50,743 nucleotides of DNA from positions 1 through 50,743 of the forward strand of contig CANMVA010000005.1 of the NCBI GenBank assembly GCA_947501355.1, in the 5' to 3' direction. Made by a program: the position numbers and the translations under genes. The notes beneath the pieces were generated by a model that was given only the letters and a program-made list of their open reading frames with translations, was not told where the DNA came from and ran no database searches. Below are positions 16,014-26,448 of this stretch, in pieces (within the stretch, counting starts at the first letter, position 1; each line of letters starts with the position of its first letter). The DNA is from an uncultured Paracoccaceae bacterium (GTDB lineage Bacteria; Pseudomonadota; Alphaproteobacteria; Rhodobacterales; Rhodobacteraceae).

Positions 16014-16352
16014 ATGGCCCGTTTTTCTCTTTGCTTGGTATTTGTGGGCGCGGCTGCCCTGCTCTCTGGATGTCAGTCTGTTGCGCCCGAAGAGCCCACG
16101 ATTTTCGAGTATACCTCGCCGGAGATTTCCGGGCTGATGCCAGTCCGGCCTTTCCCGAACCCCGATGATGTCTGCCAGCTTCTGGGCGACGGCCCCGCGA
16201 CAGCGGCATTGAAAGAAGATGGCCGCCGCCTGATCGCCTGCCCCAAGCACGAAAAGGGCGCGATGGAGGATCGCCGCAAGCAAGGCGCGCGAGTCGTCGG
16301 TAATGCGACGCATTGGGTGATCCTCAGCATTTCTGCGAACCGCGTAAGATAG
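16014..16352 (+). CDS. Small conserved lipoprotein, function unknown
   Basis: A 112-aa predicted lipoprotein: a hydrophobic signal ends in the lipobox LLSGC (Cys at about residue 20), followed by a 90-residue periplasmic part. I chose ATG 16014 because GAAAGG is 6 nt upstream of it, whereas the ATG at 16008 touches that sequence. It lies 91 bp after idi and ends 8 bp before a bidirectional hairpin terminator. No enzyme motif is recognised, and a link to photosynthesis is not shown. Confidence 0.72.
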   Translation: MARFSLCLVFVGAAALLSGCQSVAPEEPTIFEYTSPEISGLMPVRPFPNPDDVCQLLGDGPATAALKEDGRRLIACPKHEKGAMEDRRKQGARVVGNATHWVILSISANRVR

Positions 16353-16359
16353 CGGGCCG

Positions 16360-16402
16360 AAACTCTTCAAAAGAGTTTTCCAAGACTTTTCTGAAAAGTC
16401 TT
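16360..16402. terminator. Two hairpins between convergent lipoprotein gene and dxs
   Basis: Hairpin 1 pairs AAACTCTT (16360-16367) with AAGAGTTT (16371-16378) and is followed by T residues. Hairpin 2 pairs AAGACTTTT (16382-16390) with AAAAGTCTT (16394-16402) and overlaps the dxs stop codon. Both have A/T-rich flanks, so each could act as an intrinsic terminator in either direction. Confidence 0.75.
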
Positions 16403-18329
16403 ACTCCGCGGGAATGCTGGCCGGGCGGTCCAGAACGCCCACCGCCTGCAAGGCCGTCGCCACGATATCGACGCGGGTCAGCCCGGCGTCTTCATACATC
16501 GCCGATGGCGACGCGTGGTCAATGAAGCGATCGGGCAGCGTCATCGTGCGGACGGCCAACCCGCGATCCAGACCACCCTGGTTCGCCAGGTCATGCAGCA
16601 CCATCGCGCCAAACCCGCCGACCGCGCCTTGCTCGACCGTGATCAACGCTTTGTGGTGCCGCGCAAGTTGATGGACTAGCGGGCGGTCCAGCGGCTTGGC
16701 AAAGCGCGCATCGGCCACGGTGGCCGAGATACCGCGCGCGGCCAGATCATCGGCGGCGCGCAGGCATTCCTCCAGATGGGCGCCAAATGACAGGATCGCC
16801 ACGTCATGACCTTCGCGCACCAAACGGCCCTTACCGATCTCGATGGCCTGCGGGGTCTCGTCGATTGCGGCGCCCGTCCCCTCGCCCCGCGGATAGCGGA
16901 ACGAGATCGGGCCATCATCATACTCGGCAGCAGTGACCACCATGCGCGCCAGCTCTGCCTCGTCCGCGGCGGCCATCACCGTCATGTTGGGCAGCGCGGC
17001 CATATAGCCGATGTCAAACGACCCCGCATGGGTCGCCCCATCGGCCCCGACCAGACCGGCGCGGTCAATCGCAAAGCGCACGGGCAGCTTTTGAAGCGCA
17101 ACATCATGAACCACCTGATCGTAGCCTCGCTGCAAAAAGGTCGAATAAATCGCGCAGAACGGGCGCAGGCCGGATGCGGCCATGCCAGCGGCGAAGGTCA
17201 CGCCATGCTGCTCTGCGATCCCGACATCAAAGACCCGTTTGGGAAAGCGCGTCTGCATCTTGTCGAGGCCCGTGCCGGACGGCATCGCAGCTGTGACCGC
17301 GACAATCTTCGGATCGGCCTCAGCCAGGTCGCAGAGCGTGGACCCAAAGACTGACGTATAGCTGGGCGCGTTGGATTTCGCCTTGCTTTGCGCGCCGGTG
17401 GCGACGTCGAATTTCGACACGCCGTGATATTTGTCGGCCGAGCCTTCGGCGGGTGCGTAGCCCTTGCCCTTAACGGTGCAGCAATGGATCAGAACTGGGC
17501 CAGTCGCCCGCGACCGTGCCGCGCGCAGAACGGGTAACAGCTGGGTCATGTCATGCCCGTCAATCGGCCCGATATAAGAGAACCCAAGCTCCTCAAAAAG
17601 CGTGCCTCCGGTGCCGGGCATACCTGTGACCAGTTCGCGCGCGCGGCGCGCGCCATCGCGCAAGGGACCAGGCAGCGCGGCCTCGAACCCCTCGGCCAGA
17701 TCGTTGAGCGCGGCAAAAGGCGTGGTACCTGCGTAAAGACCCGACAGATAGGACGACATCGCGCCGACAGGCGGGGCGATGCTCATCTCGTTATCGTTCA
17801 GAATGACGAACATGCGCTTACCTTCGGAACCTGCGTTGTTCATCGCCTCATAGGCCATGCCGGCACTGATCGAGCCGTCACCGATCACCGCGACCGCGTC
17901 GCCGGTAGGTTGGCCGAGATCGCGGCCCATGGTGAAGCCCAAAGCAGCAGAGATCGACGTGCTGGAATGCGCGGCCCCGAATGGATCATACTGGCTTTCG
18001 GAGCGTTTGGTGAACCCCGACAGCCCCCCCTCCTGACGCAGGGTGCGAATACGGTCGCGGCGTGCGGTGAGGATCTTGTGCGGATAACATTGATGGCCCA
18101 CGTCCCAGATCAGCTTGTCAAAGGGCGTGTTGAAAACCGCATGCAGCGCCACGCTCAACTCGACCACGCCCAGCGATGATCCCAGATGCCCGCCGGTTTC
18201 CGACACGGCGGAGATTACTTCGGCGCGCAGCTCGTCTGCCACAAGGCCCAGACTTCGGTCATCCATCGCACGCAAGTCATTGGGCGTGGTCACGCGATCA
18301 AGGATCGGGGTGTTGGGTCGCTTGGTCAT
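16401..18329 (-). CDS. dxs: 1-deoxy-D-xylulose-5-phosphate synthase
   Basis: A 642-aa thiamine-diphosphate enzyme that condenses pyruvate and glyceraldehyde-3-phosphate, the entry step of the MEP isoprenoid pathway feeding carotenoids and the bacteriochlorophyll tail. The ThDP motif ([18 protein letters not shown], about residues 150-167, ending at the NDN triad) and the transketolase-type second domain are present. Start ATG 18329 has GGGAGG just upstream. A dxs gene directly after pufX is also seen in Rhodobacter. Hairpins in the 209-bp pufX-dxs gap suggest it receives only partial readthrough from puf. Confidence 0.95.
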   Translation of the reverse strand: MTKRPNTPILDRVTTPNDLRAMDDRSLGLVADELRAEVISAVSETGGHLGSSLGVVELSVALHAVFNTPFDKLIWDVGHQCYPHKILTARRDRIRTLRQEGGLSGFTKRSESQYDPFGAAHSSTSISAALGFTMGRDLGQPTGDAVAVIGDGSISAGMAYEAMNNAGSEGKRMFVILNDNEMSIAPPVGAMSSYLSGLYAGTTPFAALNDLAEGFEAALPGPLRDGARRARELVTGMPGTGGTLFEELGFSYIGPIDGHDMTQLLPVLRAARSRATGPVLIHCCTVKGKGYAPAEGSADKYHGVSKFDVATGAQSKAKSNAPSYTSVFGSTLCDLAEADPKIVAVTAAMPSGTGLDKMQTRFPKRVFDVGIAEQHGVTFAAGMAASGLRPFCAIYSTFLQRGYDQVVHDVALQKLPVRFAIDRAGLVGADGATHAGSFDIGYMAALPNMTVMAAADEAELARMVVTAAEYDDGPISFRYPRGEGTGAAIDETPQAIEIGKGRLVREGHDVAILSFGAHLEECLRAADDLAARGISATVADARFAKPLDRPLVHQLARHHKALITVEQGAVGGFGAMVLHDLANQGGLDRGLAVRTMTLPDRFIDHASPSAMYEDAGLTRVDIVATALQAVGVLDRPASIPAE

Positions 18330-18383
18330 GGCAGCCTCCCGGGCAAATTGGCGTGTGGCAGTCAGTCGTTTGGGCGCTTGAAT

Positions 18384-18416
18384 AAAAAGCACCGCGAAGG
18401 GTCAGACCCTCCGCGG
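18384..18416 (-). terminator. Rho-independent terminator at the end of the puf transcript
   Basis: On the minus strand an 11-pair hairpin with one mismatch (18416-18392, CCGCGG.. / ..CGCGG around a GGGTC/GACCC core) is followed by a T-rich run (18388-18381). This is the last of five consecutive hairpins after pufX and the only one with a clear U-tract. Confidence 0.8.
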
Positions 18417-18422
18417 CGCAGT

Positions 18423-18531
18423 TTCCTGTAGCCAACAGGAAGGGAACCGGGGTGTGGAGACCCCGAGGATCAGCCCCTCGCCAAAAGGGGCTGAACCCGT
18501 TTTGAGGACGATGCTTTCCATTTTGGAAAGC
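18423..18531 (-). ncRNA. Array of four RNA hairpins in the pufX 3' untranslated region
   Basis: Four further stem-loops precede the terminator in transcription order: 18531-18513 (8-bp stem, UUU-size loop, 7 bp after the pufX stop), 18493-18471 (CAGCCCCT/AGGGGCTG), 18465-18448 (CGGGGT/ACCCCG) and 18441-18423 (TTCCTGT/ACAGGAA). They most likely protect puf mRNA from 3' exonucleases, as 3' hairpins do in Rhodobacter puf, and lower transcription into dxs. The structures are seen in sequence; the role is inferred. Confidence 0.7.
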
Positions 18532-18538
18532 GCCGCGC

Positions 18539-18790
18539 TCAAATGTCGTAGCTGGTCCGCTCTGCGGGCAGCTCAAGCTCGAACGACGCTGGCGTCGGGT
18601 CGAGCGCTTCTTTGGACTCAGGCGGCAGCAGCGCACCGATGCCGATGAAGATCCAGATGAAGGCGATCAGTCCTGCGAAGACGGCCATGCCGTAAAACGC
18701 GCCTTTCATCATCAGGCCAAGAATGGCCGTCCGCTGGCGGTTGGCCCGTGAGCCTCCCAGAAGATCGTATTCCATATCAGAGTCAGACAT
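18539..18790 (-). CDS. pufX: PufX, reaction-centre/LH1 core complex protein
   Basis: An 83-aa single-span membrane protein. The core GLMMKGAFYGMAVFAG (residues 25-40), followed by a hydrophobic helix and a LLPPES turn at about 54-59, matches the pattern of Rhodobacter PufX (QMMKGAG...MLPIQE). PufX opens the LH1 ring for quinone exchange and helps organise core dimers. It has an AAGGAG ribosome binding site and lies 11 bp after pufM, in the position occupied by pufC (tetrahaem cytochrome) in many Roseobacters. Identification rests on position and this short motif, since PufX is poorly conserved. Confidence 0.85.
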   Translation of the reverse strand: MSDSDMEYDLLGGSRANRQRTAILGLMMKGAFYGMAVFAGLIAFIWIFIGIGALLPPESKEALDPTPASFELELPAERTSYDI

Positions 18791-18801
18791 TCGTAATCTC
18801 C

Positions 18802-19728
18802 TTAATCCAGCGGCGCGTAGCCGTGCTCCTGCGCCCAGACGAACCAGTTGTCGACAACTGTGCCTGTGATCAGGATACCGATACCGCCTGTCAGCGTAGT
18901 TAGAACGGCGAACCACCAGGCCCAGCGGTGGATACCTTCCATCGTGGCGTTGAAGCCCATCGTCCAGCGCCAGAACAAGGCGGCGCGTTCGGATGCCGTG
19001 CCACGATCGACGATCTGTTCGATCTCGCGGTCGCCGCCGAAGCGGGTCACGGCAAGGATTGTTGCCCCGTGCATGGCGAACAGCAGGGCCGAGCCATAAA
19101 GGAACACAATCGAAAGCGCGTGGAACGGGTTATAGAACAGGTTGCCGTAGGTGATGGAGAAGAGGTTCGTCCAGTCAAGGTGCGGGAAGATACCGTAAGG
19201 CACCGCCTCGGACCACGATCCCATCAGGATCGGACGGAACAGACCCAGCACAAGGAACAGCCAGATGGCGGACGCAAAGGCCCAGGCCACATGCTTGCCC
19301 ATGCCCAGCTGATCGGCCCGCTGATAGGTGCGGATCCACCAGGAGCACACCGAGATCAGCAAGAAGAACGAGGCGATCAGAAACCAGCCCCCCTCCTGCA
19401 GCGGCGGGATCGACAGACCGTATTCCGGCCCCGGCGGCTCAAGCGCCAGATAGAACAGGTCACGCGCCATGATGGCGATGTTCCAGTCCGACTGCGCCAG
19501 CATGTTGAAGCCGACGATGTTGAACCACAAGATACCGGTGACGATCGACACAAGACCGTAAGGGCCAAGATAGATCGGACCCAGCTGAGCGTTCCCGAAG
19601 AGCCCGACAAAGGTCGAGAATCCGGGGCGACCCACGCGGCCTTCGGCAAGGTTGTTTTCATTGTCCATGCCGTATTCGGGCGGACCCTGAACCTGCACCT
19701 GGGTGAAAATGTTCTGATATTCAGCCAT
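18802..19728 (-). CDS. pufM: Photosynthetic reaction centre M subunit
   Basis: A 308-aa five-helix membrane protein forming the reaction-centre core with PufL. Conserved ligands appear at the Rhodobacter positions plus one: His183, His203, His220, Glu235 and His267, for bacteriochlorophyll and the non-haem iron. The Q_A-side region is intact. The gene is 13 bp downstream of pufL in the puf operon. Confidence 0.98.
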   Translation of the reverse strand: MAEYQNIFTQVQVQGPPEYGMDNENNLAEGRVGRPGFSTFVGLFGNAQLGPIYLGPYGLVSIVTGILWFNIVGFNMLAQSDWNIAIMARDLFYLALEPPGPEYGLSIPPLQEGGWFLIASFFLLISVCSWWIRTYQRADQLGMGKHVAWAFASAIWLFLVLGLFRPILMGSWSEAVPYGIFPHLDWTNLFSITYGNLFYNPFHALSIVFLYGSALLFAMHGATILAVTRFGGDREIEQIVDRGTASERAALFWRWTMGFNATMEGIHRWAWWFAVLTTLTGGIGILITGTVVDNWFVWAQEHGYAPLD

Positions 19729-19741
19729 TGCTCAACCCTCC

Positions 19742-20572
19742 TTAAAGGTCAGCCCAGAAGGGCAGTTCGAGATACCAATCCCACCAGATGATCCATTCCT
19801 CGAACCAGATGGTGCCAGAGATCACGATACAAATCGCGCTCCAGAAACCTGCACTCAGCGCAAGGAACAGGCCCAGACGGTGGATGCCCAGCGGGCCAAC
19901 CGAATAGCCGATCAGGTCACGGAAGTAGGTGTCCTCGTGATCGGGTGTTTTCAACTCGGTGCCTTTGGCCGGGTTCACCGCCGACAACACCAGAGATCCG
20001 TGCAGCGCGAGCGCCAGACAGTTGGTGAAGAAGAAGGTGATCGCGATCATATGCGCCGGGTTGTAGTGGAAGTTGCCGTAGGCGTAGCCGACATTGTTGA
20101 CCCAATCGAGGTGGCTCCAGATGCCATAAGGGAAGGCGTGGCCCCAAGCCCCCATCAGCACCGGACGAATGACAACAAGCGTCGTGTAGGCAAAGATCGC
20201 AACGCCGAAGGCGAAGGGCACGTGATAGCCCATCCCTAGCTTCTTGCAGATCTCAACCTCGCGCAGCATCCAGCCGATGAACGCACCATGGGCGCAGATC
20301 GTGATCAGCTGCCAAAGCCCGCCCTCAAGCAGAGGGGCGGCGGCAAGGCCATATTCAAGGGGGGGCGGATCAATCGAGATCAGCCAGGGGTTCCATGTCG
20401 GGCCGACCGCTGCACCGTAAAAGATGAGGATCGTTCCCAAAGCGGCGAAGAAAAATGTCATGACACCGAAGAAGCCCACGTAAAACGGGCCTACCCAGAA
20501 GTCGAACAGATCGCCACCGATCAGCGTCCCTCCGCGGACGCGATATTTTCTCTCGAAGCTGAGCAGTGCCAT
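19742..20572 (-). CDS. pufL: Photosynthetic reaction centre L subunit
   Basis: A 276-aa five-helix membrane protein. His154 and His174 (bacteriochlorophyll) and His191 and His231 (iron/Q_B site) are all present at Rhodobacter positions plus one. Its start follows a strong intercistronic hairpin (20634-20664) separating it from pufA. Confidence 0.98.
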   Translation of the reverse strand: MALLSFERKYRVRGGTLIGGDLFDFWVGPFYVGFFGVMTFFFAALGTILIFYGAAVGPTWNPWLISIDPPPLEYGLAAAPLLEGGLWQLITICAHGAFIGWMLREVEICKKLGMGYHVPFAFGVAIFAYTTLVVIRPVLMGAWGHAFPYGIWSHLDWVNNVGYAYGNFHYNPAHMIAITFFFTNCLALALHGSLVLSAVNPAKGTELKTPDHEDTYFRDLIGYSVGPLGIHRLGLFLALSAGFWSAICIVISGTIWFEEWIIWWDWYLELPFWADL

Positions 20573-20633
20573 CTTCAGTCTCCATGTCTGACGCTCGCGC
20601 GAAAAGCGCCAACCGTCTGCTTATGTTCGGTTT

Positions 20634-20664
20634 GTTGCGGGCGGCAATCAGAGCCGCCCGCAAC
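20634..20664 (-). ncRNA. pufA-pufL intercistronic mRNA hairpin
   Basis: A perfect 12-bp stem, GTTGCGGGCGGC paired with GCCGCCCGCAAC, with a 7-nt loop, 14 bp after the pufA stop. Hairpins at this place in Rhodobacter puf mRNA stabilise the pufBA segment, so LH1 is made in excess over reaction centre. The structure is seen directly; the function is by analogy. Confidence 0.85.
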
Positions 20665-20678
20665 GAGAGCTTCTCTGA

Positions 20679-20855
20679 TTATTCCGCAGCTTCGACGCGG
20701 CCATACTTCTCCGCGGCGATCTCGAACCAGTTGTAGCTAGGGTTGCTCAGCAGAACGAGGTGAATCATTGCTGCCAGCAAAAAGAGGAAAACGCCCTGCG
20801 CGACGAATACGCGACGCGGGTCGAAAACCAGCCAGATCTTATAGAACTTGCTCAT
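20679..20855 (-). CDS. pufA: Light-harvesting LH1 alpha polypeptide
   Basis: A 58-aa single-span antenna protein, [20 protein letters not shown] at the N-terminus and the A-x-x-x-H motif with His32 as bacteriochlorophyll ligand (AAMIH). It is followed by NPSYNWFE and a short charged tail. Start ATG 20855, 14 bp after the pufB stop, with a GGAAGGGTT-type ribosome site. Confidence 0.97.
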   Translation of the reverse strand: MSKFYKIWLVFDPRRVFVAQGVFLFLLAAMIHLVLLSNPSYNWFEIAAEKYGRVEAAE

Positions 20856-20869
20856 GTTTCAACCCTTCC

Positions 20870-21019
20870 TCAGAACCAAGGACGCCAAAGCAGCACAAGG
20901 ATATGAGCCACGACTGCGATGCCTGTGAAGACAGTCAGCCCGCTCATATACACCGAGTGCAGCTCTTGCGCTTGCTCGTCAGTGAGGCCTGTAAAGGACA
21001 GACCAGTGTTATCAGCCAT
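20870..21019 (-). CDS. pufB: Light-harvesting LH1 beta polypeptide
   Basis: A 49-aa single-span antenna protein with [17 protein letters not shown] (residues 11-27), the central bacteriochlorophyll ligand His39 (VAHIL) and the C-terminal LLWRPWF. Start ATG 21019 has a strong GGAGGA ribosome site. The frame is open upstream but has no family similarity there. Confidence 0.97.
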   Translation of the reverse strand: MADNTGLSFTGLTDEQAQELHSVYMSGLTVFTGIAVVAHILVLLWRPWF

Positions 21020-21045
21020 AATATTCCTCCGGAACGATATGCTGA

Positions 21046-21062
21046 GCCGCGTCCCCCGCGGC
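21046..21062 (-). other. Hairpin in the pufQ-pufB leader
   Basis: GCCGCG pairs with CGCGGC around a 5-nt loop, 26 bp upstream of the pufB start, in the 120-bp pufQ-pufB gap. It may mark a processing or protective structure at the 5' end of pufBA mRNA, but its role is not shown. Confidence 0.5.
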
Positions 21063-21139
21063 CGGGTTCCCGCAGAACAGTTGCCCTGCGGTCGTCCACC
21101 CACCCGGGGGGGATGAGCGGATTTCGTGCGCAGCCTGCA

Positions 21140-21364
21140 TCAGGCCGCAAAGATCATGGGCGTGATGATCCGGGCCTGGGACCAGGCGCGGGCGATCGGC
21201 CCTTTTTCGGGAAGCTGCATCTGACGGCCAAACGCCAGCGCCCAGGTCAGGAACGACAGGGGCAATGCGGCCAGAAAGATGATGACGAAATAGGCGTAGA
21301 ACTCCCGTTTTGGCGGCGCGTGTTTCACGCGGGTCACCGGGGTGTCGGTGGTCATATCGGTCAT
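21140..21364 (-). CDS. pufQ: PufQ, bacteriochlorophyll biosynthesis/assembly protein
   Basis: A 74-aa protein with one hydrophobic segment (about residues 24-45, [23 protein letters not shown] shortened). PufQ is needed for normal bacteriochlorophyll levels in Rhodobacter, probably as a pigment or enzyme handling factor; the mechanism is unsettled. The start overlaps the bchZ stop (ATGA), linking the bch and puf parts of the operon. Confidence 0.9.
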   Translation of the reverse strand: MTDMTTDTPVTRVKHAPPKREFYAYFVIIFLAALPLSFLTWALAFGRQMQLPEKGPIARAWSQARIITPMIFAA

Positions 21365-22851
21365 GCCATCTCTCCTTTGTTGGGGTCCGAGCGTTCGTCA
21401 AAACCGGCAGGCTTCAACTTGCGCACAGTGTCGATCTGCACCCGCTCGGCACCGTCTTTGAGCGCCTCTTCCTCGGCCTTGTCGCGAAGTGTTTTCGCAG
21501 CCGAGATGCGGGTCAGAATGGGGTGGGTCGCCACGATCCGGTCGAGCAAACGCTGGGCGTCCTCGTCCCACGGAAAATCGCGGCGCAGATTGGTCGGTGT
21601 CGCCTCAGCGGCATCCATCTCGGACGCCAGCGGCAGAATATGAAACAGCGCATCGAAGAGGCCGTTGCAGACTTCCTGCACAAGATACGTCGCACCGGCA
21701 TAGCCCATCATCGGCGTGCCGGTCGCACGGCGGATCGCAGCACCGGGGAAGCTGGCGGGGATAAACGCGGGGCTTGGACCGTGACCGGCTTTCAGCTCGG
21801 CCAGATACATCTTTTCATTGATTGATCCGAGAACGATCAGCGGGCGCTTCTGCCCCATCATCGCGCGGACTTCCTCGTTGTTTGTCTTCGCCCCGGCAGT
21901 GCGGGCGACCGCAAACGCGCAGGGCAAACCCATATCCGTCTCAAGGAAATTACGGATGCCACGGGAGTAGGTCTCATTCGCAACGATCGCAAAAGACGCG
22001 GTCGCAAAGAAATCCTGCGTGACCGAGCGCCACAAATCCCACACGGGTTTGATGGTCGAATGCTTCTCGCGCTCAATAAAGGGCTCCGGGTCCAGCCCCA
22101 GCATTTCCCCCAGCTTGCGCAAGAATTTCGTGGTGCTTTCAATGCCAATCGGCGCTTGCAGATAGGGCTTGCCCAGCACTTCGCACAGGCCGCGGCCAAA
22201 CTCGCGATACATGCAGATGTTCACATCCGCATTCACCAGATTGCGCATCTCCGCGATATGGGAGCCGAGCGGCATCACCATATTCACCTCCGCCCCGATG
22301 CCTTCGACAAGGCGGCGGATCTCGGCCAGATCGGAGGGCATGTTGAACGTGCCATACATCGGACCGAGGATATTAACGCGAGGGCGCGCGTCCTCCTCAC
22401 GCTTTGCCTCGCGTGGCATTCGACCTTTGGTCATGCCAAATTCTGTAAAGATCCACGTCATCGCGCGGTCTGCACTTTCCCACTGATCCTCATCAATGGT
22501 GCGCGGCAGAAAGCGCTGCAGATTGGTCCCCATCGGGGTGACACCGCCACCGATCATCTCGGCGATGGAGCCGGTCACAACGACCGCAGGCAACACCGGA
22601 TCAAGCGTCTCCCAAGCGCGCTTCATCGCGCCCTCGGTGCCGTCGCGGCCAAGCTCTTCTTCGGCCAAGCCGGTCACGACAATCGGCAGCTCATGCGGCG
22701 GCAAGCCATCTGTATAATGGAGAACGGAGGTCACCGGCAGGTTCTCGCAGCCCACCGGGCCGTCGATCACGCATTGCAGGCCTTTGACAGCGGTGAAGGC
22801 GTAAACAGCCCCCCAATAGCCCCCGGCGCGGTCATGGTCTTGGATCAGCAT
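21361..22851 (-). CDS. bchZ: Chlorophyllide a reductase subunit Z
   Basis: A 496-aa NifK-like subunit of COR, which reduces ring B of chlorophyllide a to the bacteriochlorin level together with BchY and the iron protein BchX. A conserved Cys35 lies in [10 protein letters not shown]. The start is one base after the bchY stop. Confidence 0.96.
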   Translation of the reverse strand: MLIQDHDRAGGYWGAVYAFTAVKGLQCVIDGPVGCENLPVTSVLHYTDGLPPHELPIVVTGLAEEELGRDGTEGAMKRAWETLDPVLPAVVVTGSIAEMIGGGVTPMGTNLQRFLPRTIDEDQWESADRAMTWIFTEFGMTKGRMPREAKREEDARPRVNILGPMYGTFNMPSDLAEIRRLVEGIGAEVNMVMPLGSHIAEMRNLVNADVNICMYREFGRGLCEVLGKPYLQAPIGIESTTKFLRKLGEMLGLDPEPFIEREKHSTIKPVWDLWRSVTQDFFATASFAIVANETYSRGIRNFLETDMGLPCAFAVARTAGAKTNNEEVRAMMGQKRPLIVLGSINEKMYLAELKAGHGPSPAFIPASFPGAAIRRATGTPMMGYAGATYLVQEVCNGLFDALFHILPLASEMDAAEATPTNLRRDFPWDEDAQRLLDRIVATHPILTRISAAKTLRDKAEEEALKDGAERVQIDTVRKLKPAGFDERSDPNKGEMA

Positions 22852-22852
22852 C

Positions 22853-24430
22853 CTAGATCATCTCCTGCGCTTTGCGGGCGCGAGCCTGCTTTTCAAGTTT
22901 CTTCTGCTGAACCGCGCGGAAGTCTTCGCGGACATTCGGCGCGCCTTCCCAGACGCCCGCCGTGTCACCCTCGCCCACGCCCTCAAAGAACGCGCGCATG
23001 TGATCCATCCGGCTCTTGTTGCCGATGGCGGCGTTGATCACTTCGGCCAGCGATCCGGCCCCCGCAGGCCCCATCAGGGGACGCGCGGAAATAAGGTTGG
23101 TGAAGTAGAGCCCAGGGATCCCCAGCTCTTTCGCCTTCTGAACGACTGGCGTCGTTCCAACGGCCAGATCGGGCTTCACAGCCTCCATCGCGGCGCAATC
23201 GTCTTCCAGCGAGGCGCGGAATTTCACCTTAACGCCTTTGGCCTCAAGCCAAGCCGCATCATCCGCAGACCAAGGCGTTTTCGCGCAAGCGGTGCCGACA
23301 TACGGCACATCCGCGCCGCTTTCGATCAGCAGACGCGCGACCAGCAGTTCGCTGCCCTCATAGCCCGACAGCGTGATCGTCCCCTTGATCGGCGCACCCG
23401 AAAGCGCCCCGTCAATCGCGGGCAGGAACATATTCTGAGCGGCAGCGATCTTGTCGGCAGAGACGTCATACGCCTCGCCGATATTCGCCAGCCACGACAT
23501 CGTCCCGTCACGGCCAACAGGCGCCGAGCCAACCACCTTACGACCCGCCGCTTCAAACTCCCGCACGGCAGCGGTGTAGAACGGATGGATCGCAGCGACG
23601 ACTTGGGAATCCAACGCAGCATAAAGCTCCCGCCATTCACGGCACGGCACAACCGGACCCGCCGCCAGACCCATCGGGGCCAACATCTGACCGATAATCA
23701 TCGGATCAGCGGGGAACATTTCGCCCAAAAGGGAGACCGTGGGCCGATCCGACTTGCCGCCCACAGGCGCCGCAACCGGGCCCGCTTCAATCTCGGCGCG
23801 CGCATAATTCAGCATCGCGCCGGCAAGCACGTCTTTTGCTTCTGCATGGGTTGGCACGCCGAAGCCCGGCACATCTATTCCAACGACCCTGACACCGTTG
23901 ATTTCAGAAGGCAGGAGCTTCAGCGGCACACCCGATGCCGTGGGAACGCACAAGTTCGTCACCACGACAGCGTCATACCGATCCGGGTCGGCGAGCTCAT
24001 GCACAGCGTCCCGGATATCTTCAAAAAGCTTCCCCGTGACCAGCGTCTCGGAGTTGAAAGGCACGTAGCCGACCGACCGGCGCGCCCCGTAGAAATGCGT
24101 CACAAAGGTCAGCCCGTACACACAGCAGGCAGAGCCTGACATGACCGTTGCCACCCGGCGCATCCGCATGCCGACGCGCATCGACCCGAAGGCGGGGCAC
24201 ATGGATTGCGGCTTGTCATGGGGACCTTGCGGATAGTCCTTCGCGTATTGGTCCAACACGTCGGATTTGCCCGCAGCGCGCGCGGCTTCCTCCATCTTGT
24301 CGGCACCGGCGTGACAGCCCATCCCGTCCACAGGGGCCGCAGGCGCAGGGGCATCGGCAGCGTCGGAACGCGCCTCGCCCATCATCACCTCGGCCTCGGC
24401 GGCGGTATCATATGTCACTTCATCCGACAT
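22853..24430 (-). CDS. bchY: Chlorophyllide a reductase subunit Y
   Basis: A 525-aa NifD-like COR subunit. The first 60 residues are Ala/Asp/Pro-rich and poorly conserved. The catalytic core begins near [11 protein letters not shown], with further cysteines in SGSACCVYG that are cluster-ligand candidates. ATG 24430 overlaps the bchX stop by one base (TGATG); an upstream TTG was rejected. Confidence 0.96.
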   Translation of the reverse strand: MSDEVTYDTAAEAEVMMGEARSDAADAPAPAAPVDGMGCHAGADKMEEAARAAGKSDVLDQYAKDYPQGPHDKPQSMCPAFGSMRVGMRMRRVATVMSGSACCVYGLTFVTHFYGARRSVGYVPFNSETLVTGKLFEDIRDAVHELADPDRYDAVVVTNLCVPTASGVPLKLLPSEINGVRVVGIDVPGFGVPTHAEAKDVLAGAMLNYARAEIEAGPVAAPVGGKSDRPTVSLLGEMFPADPMIIGQMLAPMGLAAGPVVPCREWRELYAALDSQVVAAIHPFYTAAVREFEAAGRKVVGSAPVGRDGTMSWLANIGEAYDVSADKIAAAQNMFLPAIDGALSGAPIKGTITLSGYEGSELLVARLLIESGADVPYVGTACAKTPWSADDAAWLEAKGVKVKFRASLEDDCAAMEAVKPDLAVGTTPVVQKAKELGIPGLYFTNLISARPLMGPAGAGSLAEVINAAIGNKSRMDHMRAFFEGVGEGDTAGVWEGAPNVREDFRAVQQKKLEKQARARKAQEMI

Positions 24431-25434
24431 CAAACGTCCTCGTAGACAACTTCAAGGCTCTCTTTGAGAACCGCATTCTTGCCGCGCATGTCCTGATCGG
24501 TGGCAGGCTCAAGCACGTAATCGCCACCCGTCTCGGACGCATCGAACAGACCCAAAAGACCGTCCTGGTCCAAAGGTGTGGGGCGCATCGGCGGGGCTAC
24601 GGCAACGTTGTCGCCAAGCGCGGCGAACAGGTCGCCCCACTGGGATTCAGACGTGCCGACGATCTGGTAATTCGCGGATTTCTTGCGCAGGTCATCGTCC
24701 TGCGGGATCGACGCCAGCACGGGGATGTCTACCGCTTCGGCAAACGCTTGTGCCTCGCCGGAGCCATCGTCCTTATTGATCACAAGACCCGCGACGCCGA
24801 CATTGCCGCCCAGCTTGCGGAAATATTCCACCGCCGAACACACGTTGTTGGCCACATACAGCGACTGCAAATCGTTCGACGCGACCAGGATCACTTTCTG
24901 AGCCATATCCCGCGCGATGGGCAGACCGAAGCCGCCGCAGACAACATCTCCGAGGAAATCCAGGAGCACATAGTCAAAGTCCCAATCGTGGAACCCGAGT
25001 TTTTCCAGTAGTTCAAAGCCATGAATAATACCTCGCCCGCCGCAGCCGCGCCCCACTTCAGGGCCGCCCAGCTCCATCGCGAAGACGCCACCGCGCTTGA
25101 AGCACACGTCGCCGATCTTCACTTCTTCGCCCGCCAGCTTTTTCTTGGTCGAGGTCTCGATGATCGTGGGGCAGGCTTTGCCGCCGAACAACAGGCTGGT
25201 CGTATCCGATTTCGGATCGCAGCCAATCAGTAGAACGCGTTTGCCCTGCTCGGCCATCATGTGGCTGAGATTGGCGAGCGTGAAGGATTTGCCGATGCCG
25301 CCCTTGCCGTAGATCGCGATGATCTGCGTCTTGGAGGTCGGCTCTTCCATCGGCACTTCCAGCGTGGCCTCTTCATTGGCCTCGTCACGCAAGCGCTGGT
25401 TAAAGTCTTTCAGATTCGGAACATCGAGGGTCAT
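24430..25434 (-). CDS. bchX: Chlorophyllide a reductase iron protein BchX
   Basis: A 334-aa NifH-like ATPase that donates electrons to BchY-BchZ. P-loop GKGGIGKS at residues 43-50; [4Fe-4S] ligand candidates Cys131 (GRGCGG) and Cys166 (DVVCGG). The start at 25434 overlaps the bchC stop (ATGA). Confidence 0.96.
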   Translation of the reverse strand: MTLDVPNLKDFNQRLRDEANEEATLEVPMEEPTSKTQIIAIYGKGGIGKSFTLANLSHMMAEQGKRVLLIGCDPKSDTTSLLFGGKACPTIIETSTKKKLAGEEVKIGDVCFKRGGVFAMELGGPEVGRGCGGRGIIHGFELLEKLGFHDWDFDYVLLDFLGDVVCGGFGLPIARDMAQKVILVASNDLQSLYVANNVCSAVEYFRKLGGNVGVAGLVINKDDGSGEAQAFAEAVDIPVLASIPQDDDLRKKSANYQIVGTSESQWGDLFAALGDNVAVAPPMRPTPLDQDGLLGLFDASETGGDYVLEPATDQDMRGKNAVLKESLEVVYEDV

Positions 25435-26372
25435 GCGACACCTTTCCAATCGAGGATCATTTTCAGGCAGGCCGAGTCGGTGAAGGCCTGCTCATACGCG
25501 GCGGTCGCGTCCGCCGCTTTGTTCGTGTGCGTGATGAGCCCGCCCAAGCTCAGCGCGCCGCTTTCGACAAGCGCGCGCGTGGCGATCAGGTCATCGGGCT
25601 GCCATTCGGCCGCAATGCGCAGACGGGCTTCTTTCATGAAGGCGGGCGGGAAGGCGAATTGCAGCGGCGCGGTATAGAACCCGGCCAGCACGATCTCGCC
25701 CCCTTTGGCGATGCGGCCGATCAGGCTGTTCAGCAAATCGCCGTTGCCAGAGGCGTCATATATAGATGTGTAATCGCGACGCTCATCTTCATCGGGGTGG
25801 ATACACTCATAGCCTTCCGCACCTTTGCGGCGATCCGCGTCGATGTCCCAGACCATGGGCGCAGGCGCACCAGCAGCCACAGTCAGCCGCGCCAAGAGTC
25901 GACCCAGCACGCCGTGCCCTACGATCAGATCGGGCACCTGCTTGTTCAGCCCCGCCATCGCGTGCCGCGCCGTTGCGGCCAGGGCAAGCAACGCACCCTC
26001 TGCCCCAAGACCAGCGTCGATCCGGGTCACACGATCCGCTGCCGTGACCAGGCGGCGGGTCGCCCCACCAAAAAGGCCAAACGCGTCCTCGTAGCAATTG
26101 GCGCCCGGCACGAAAACGCGGTCGCCTATAGTATAATGTGTATCTGCGCCCGCCTCGACGACTTCGCCAACAGCCTCATAGCCCGGCACCAGCGGGTAGC
26201 CCATGCCCGGGAAGGGCGGCATTTCACCTGTCCAGAAAAGTTTCTCCGTGCCGGTCGAAATCCCCGAATGAGAAATCTCTACCACCAGATCATCCGCACC
26301 CGGCGCTTTCAGCGCGAGCGTGTCCAGGCCAAGGTCCTTTGGGCCCTTCAAGATGACGGATGTGGTGTGCAC
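25431..26372 (-). CDS. bchC: 3-hydroxyethyl bacteriochlorophyllide a dehydrogenase BchC
   Basis: A 313-aa dehydrogenase of the zinc-type alcohol dehydrogenase superfamily that oxidises the C3-hydroxyethyl group made by BchF to acetyl. The family segment [20 protein letters not shown] is at about residues 36-55. The start is GTG (26372) with GGAG 7 nt upstream. It is the first gene of bchCXYZ-pufQBALMX and has a classic PpsR-controlled promoter. Confidence 0.95.
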   Translation of the reverse strand: MHTTSVILKGPKDLGLDTLALKAPGADDLVVEISHSGISTGTEKLFWTGEMPPFPGMGYPLVPGYEAVGEVVEAGADTHYTIGDRVFVPGANCYEDAFGLFGGATRRLVTAADRVTRIDAGLGAEGALLALAATARHAMAGLNKQVPDLIVGHGVLGRLLARLTVAAGAPAPMVWDIDADRRKGAEGYECIHPDEDERRDYTSIYDASGNGDLLNSLIGRIAKGGEIVLAGFYTAPLQFAFPPAFMKEARLRIAAEWQPDDLIATRALVESGALSLGGLITHTNKAADATAAYEQAFTDSACLKMILDWKGVA

Positions 26373-26448
26373 CGGTTAGCTCCCCCTCTTTGGCGGTGGC
26401 GCGCCTCACGAAGCCGGGAAAAGACTCAGTGAGACGTATTGTCATAGG

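Noticed and set aside
24430-24433. Upstream TTG/GTG starts one codon before ATG in bchM, bchY, ppaA, puhB and puhE
   Set aside because: The adjacent ATG has better ribosome-site spacing or gives the usual stop/start overlap and family N-terminus.
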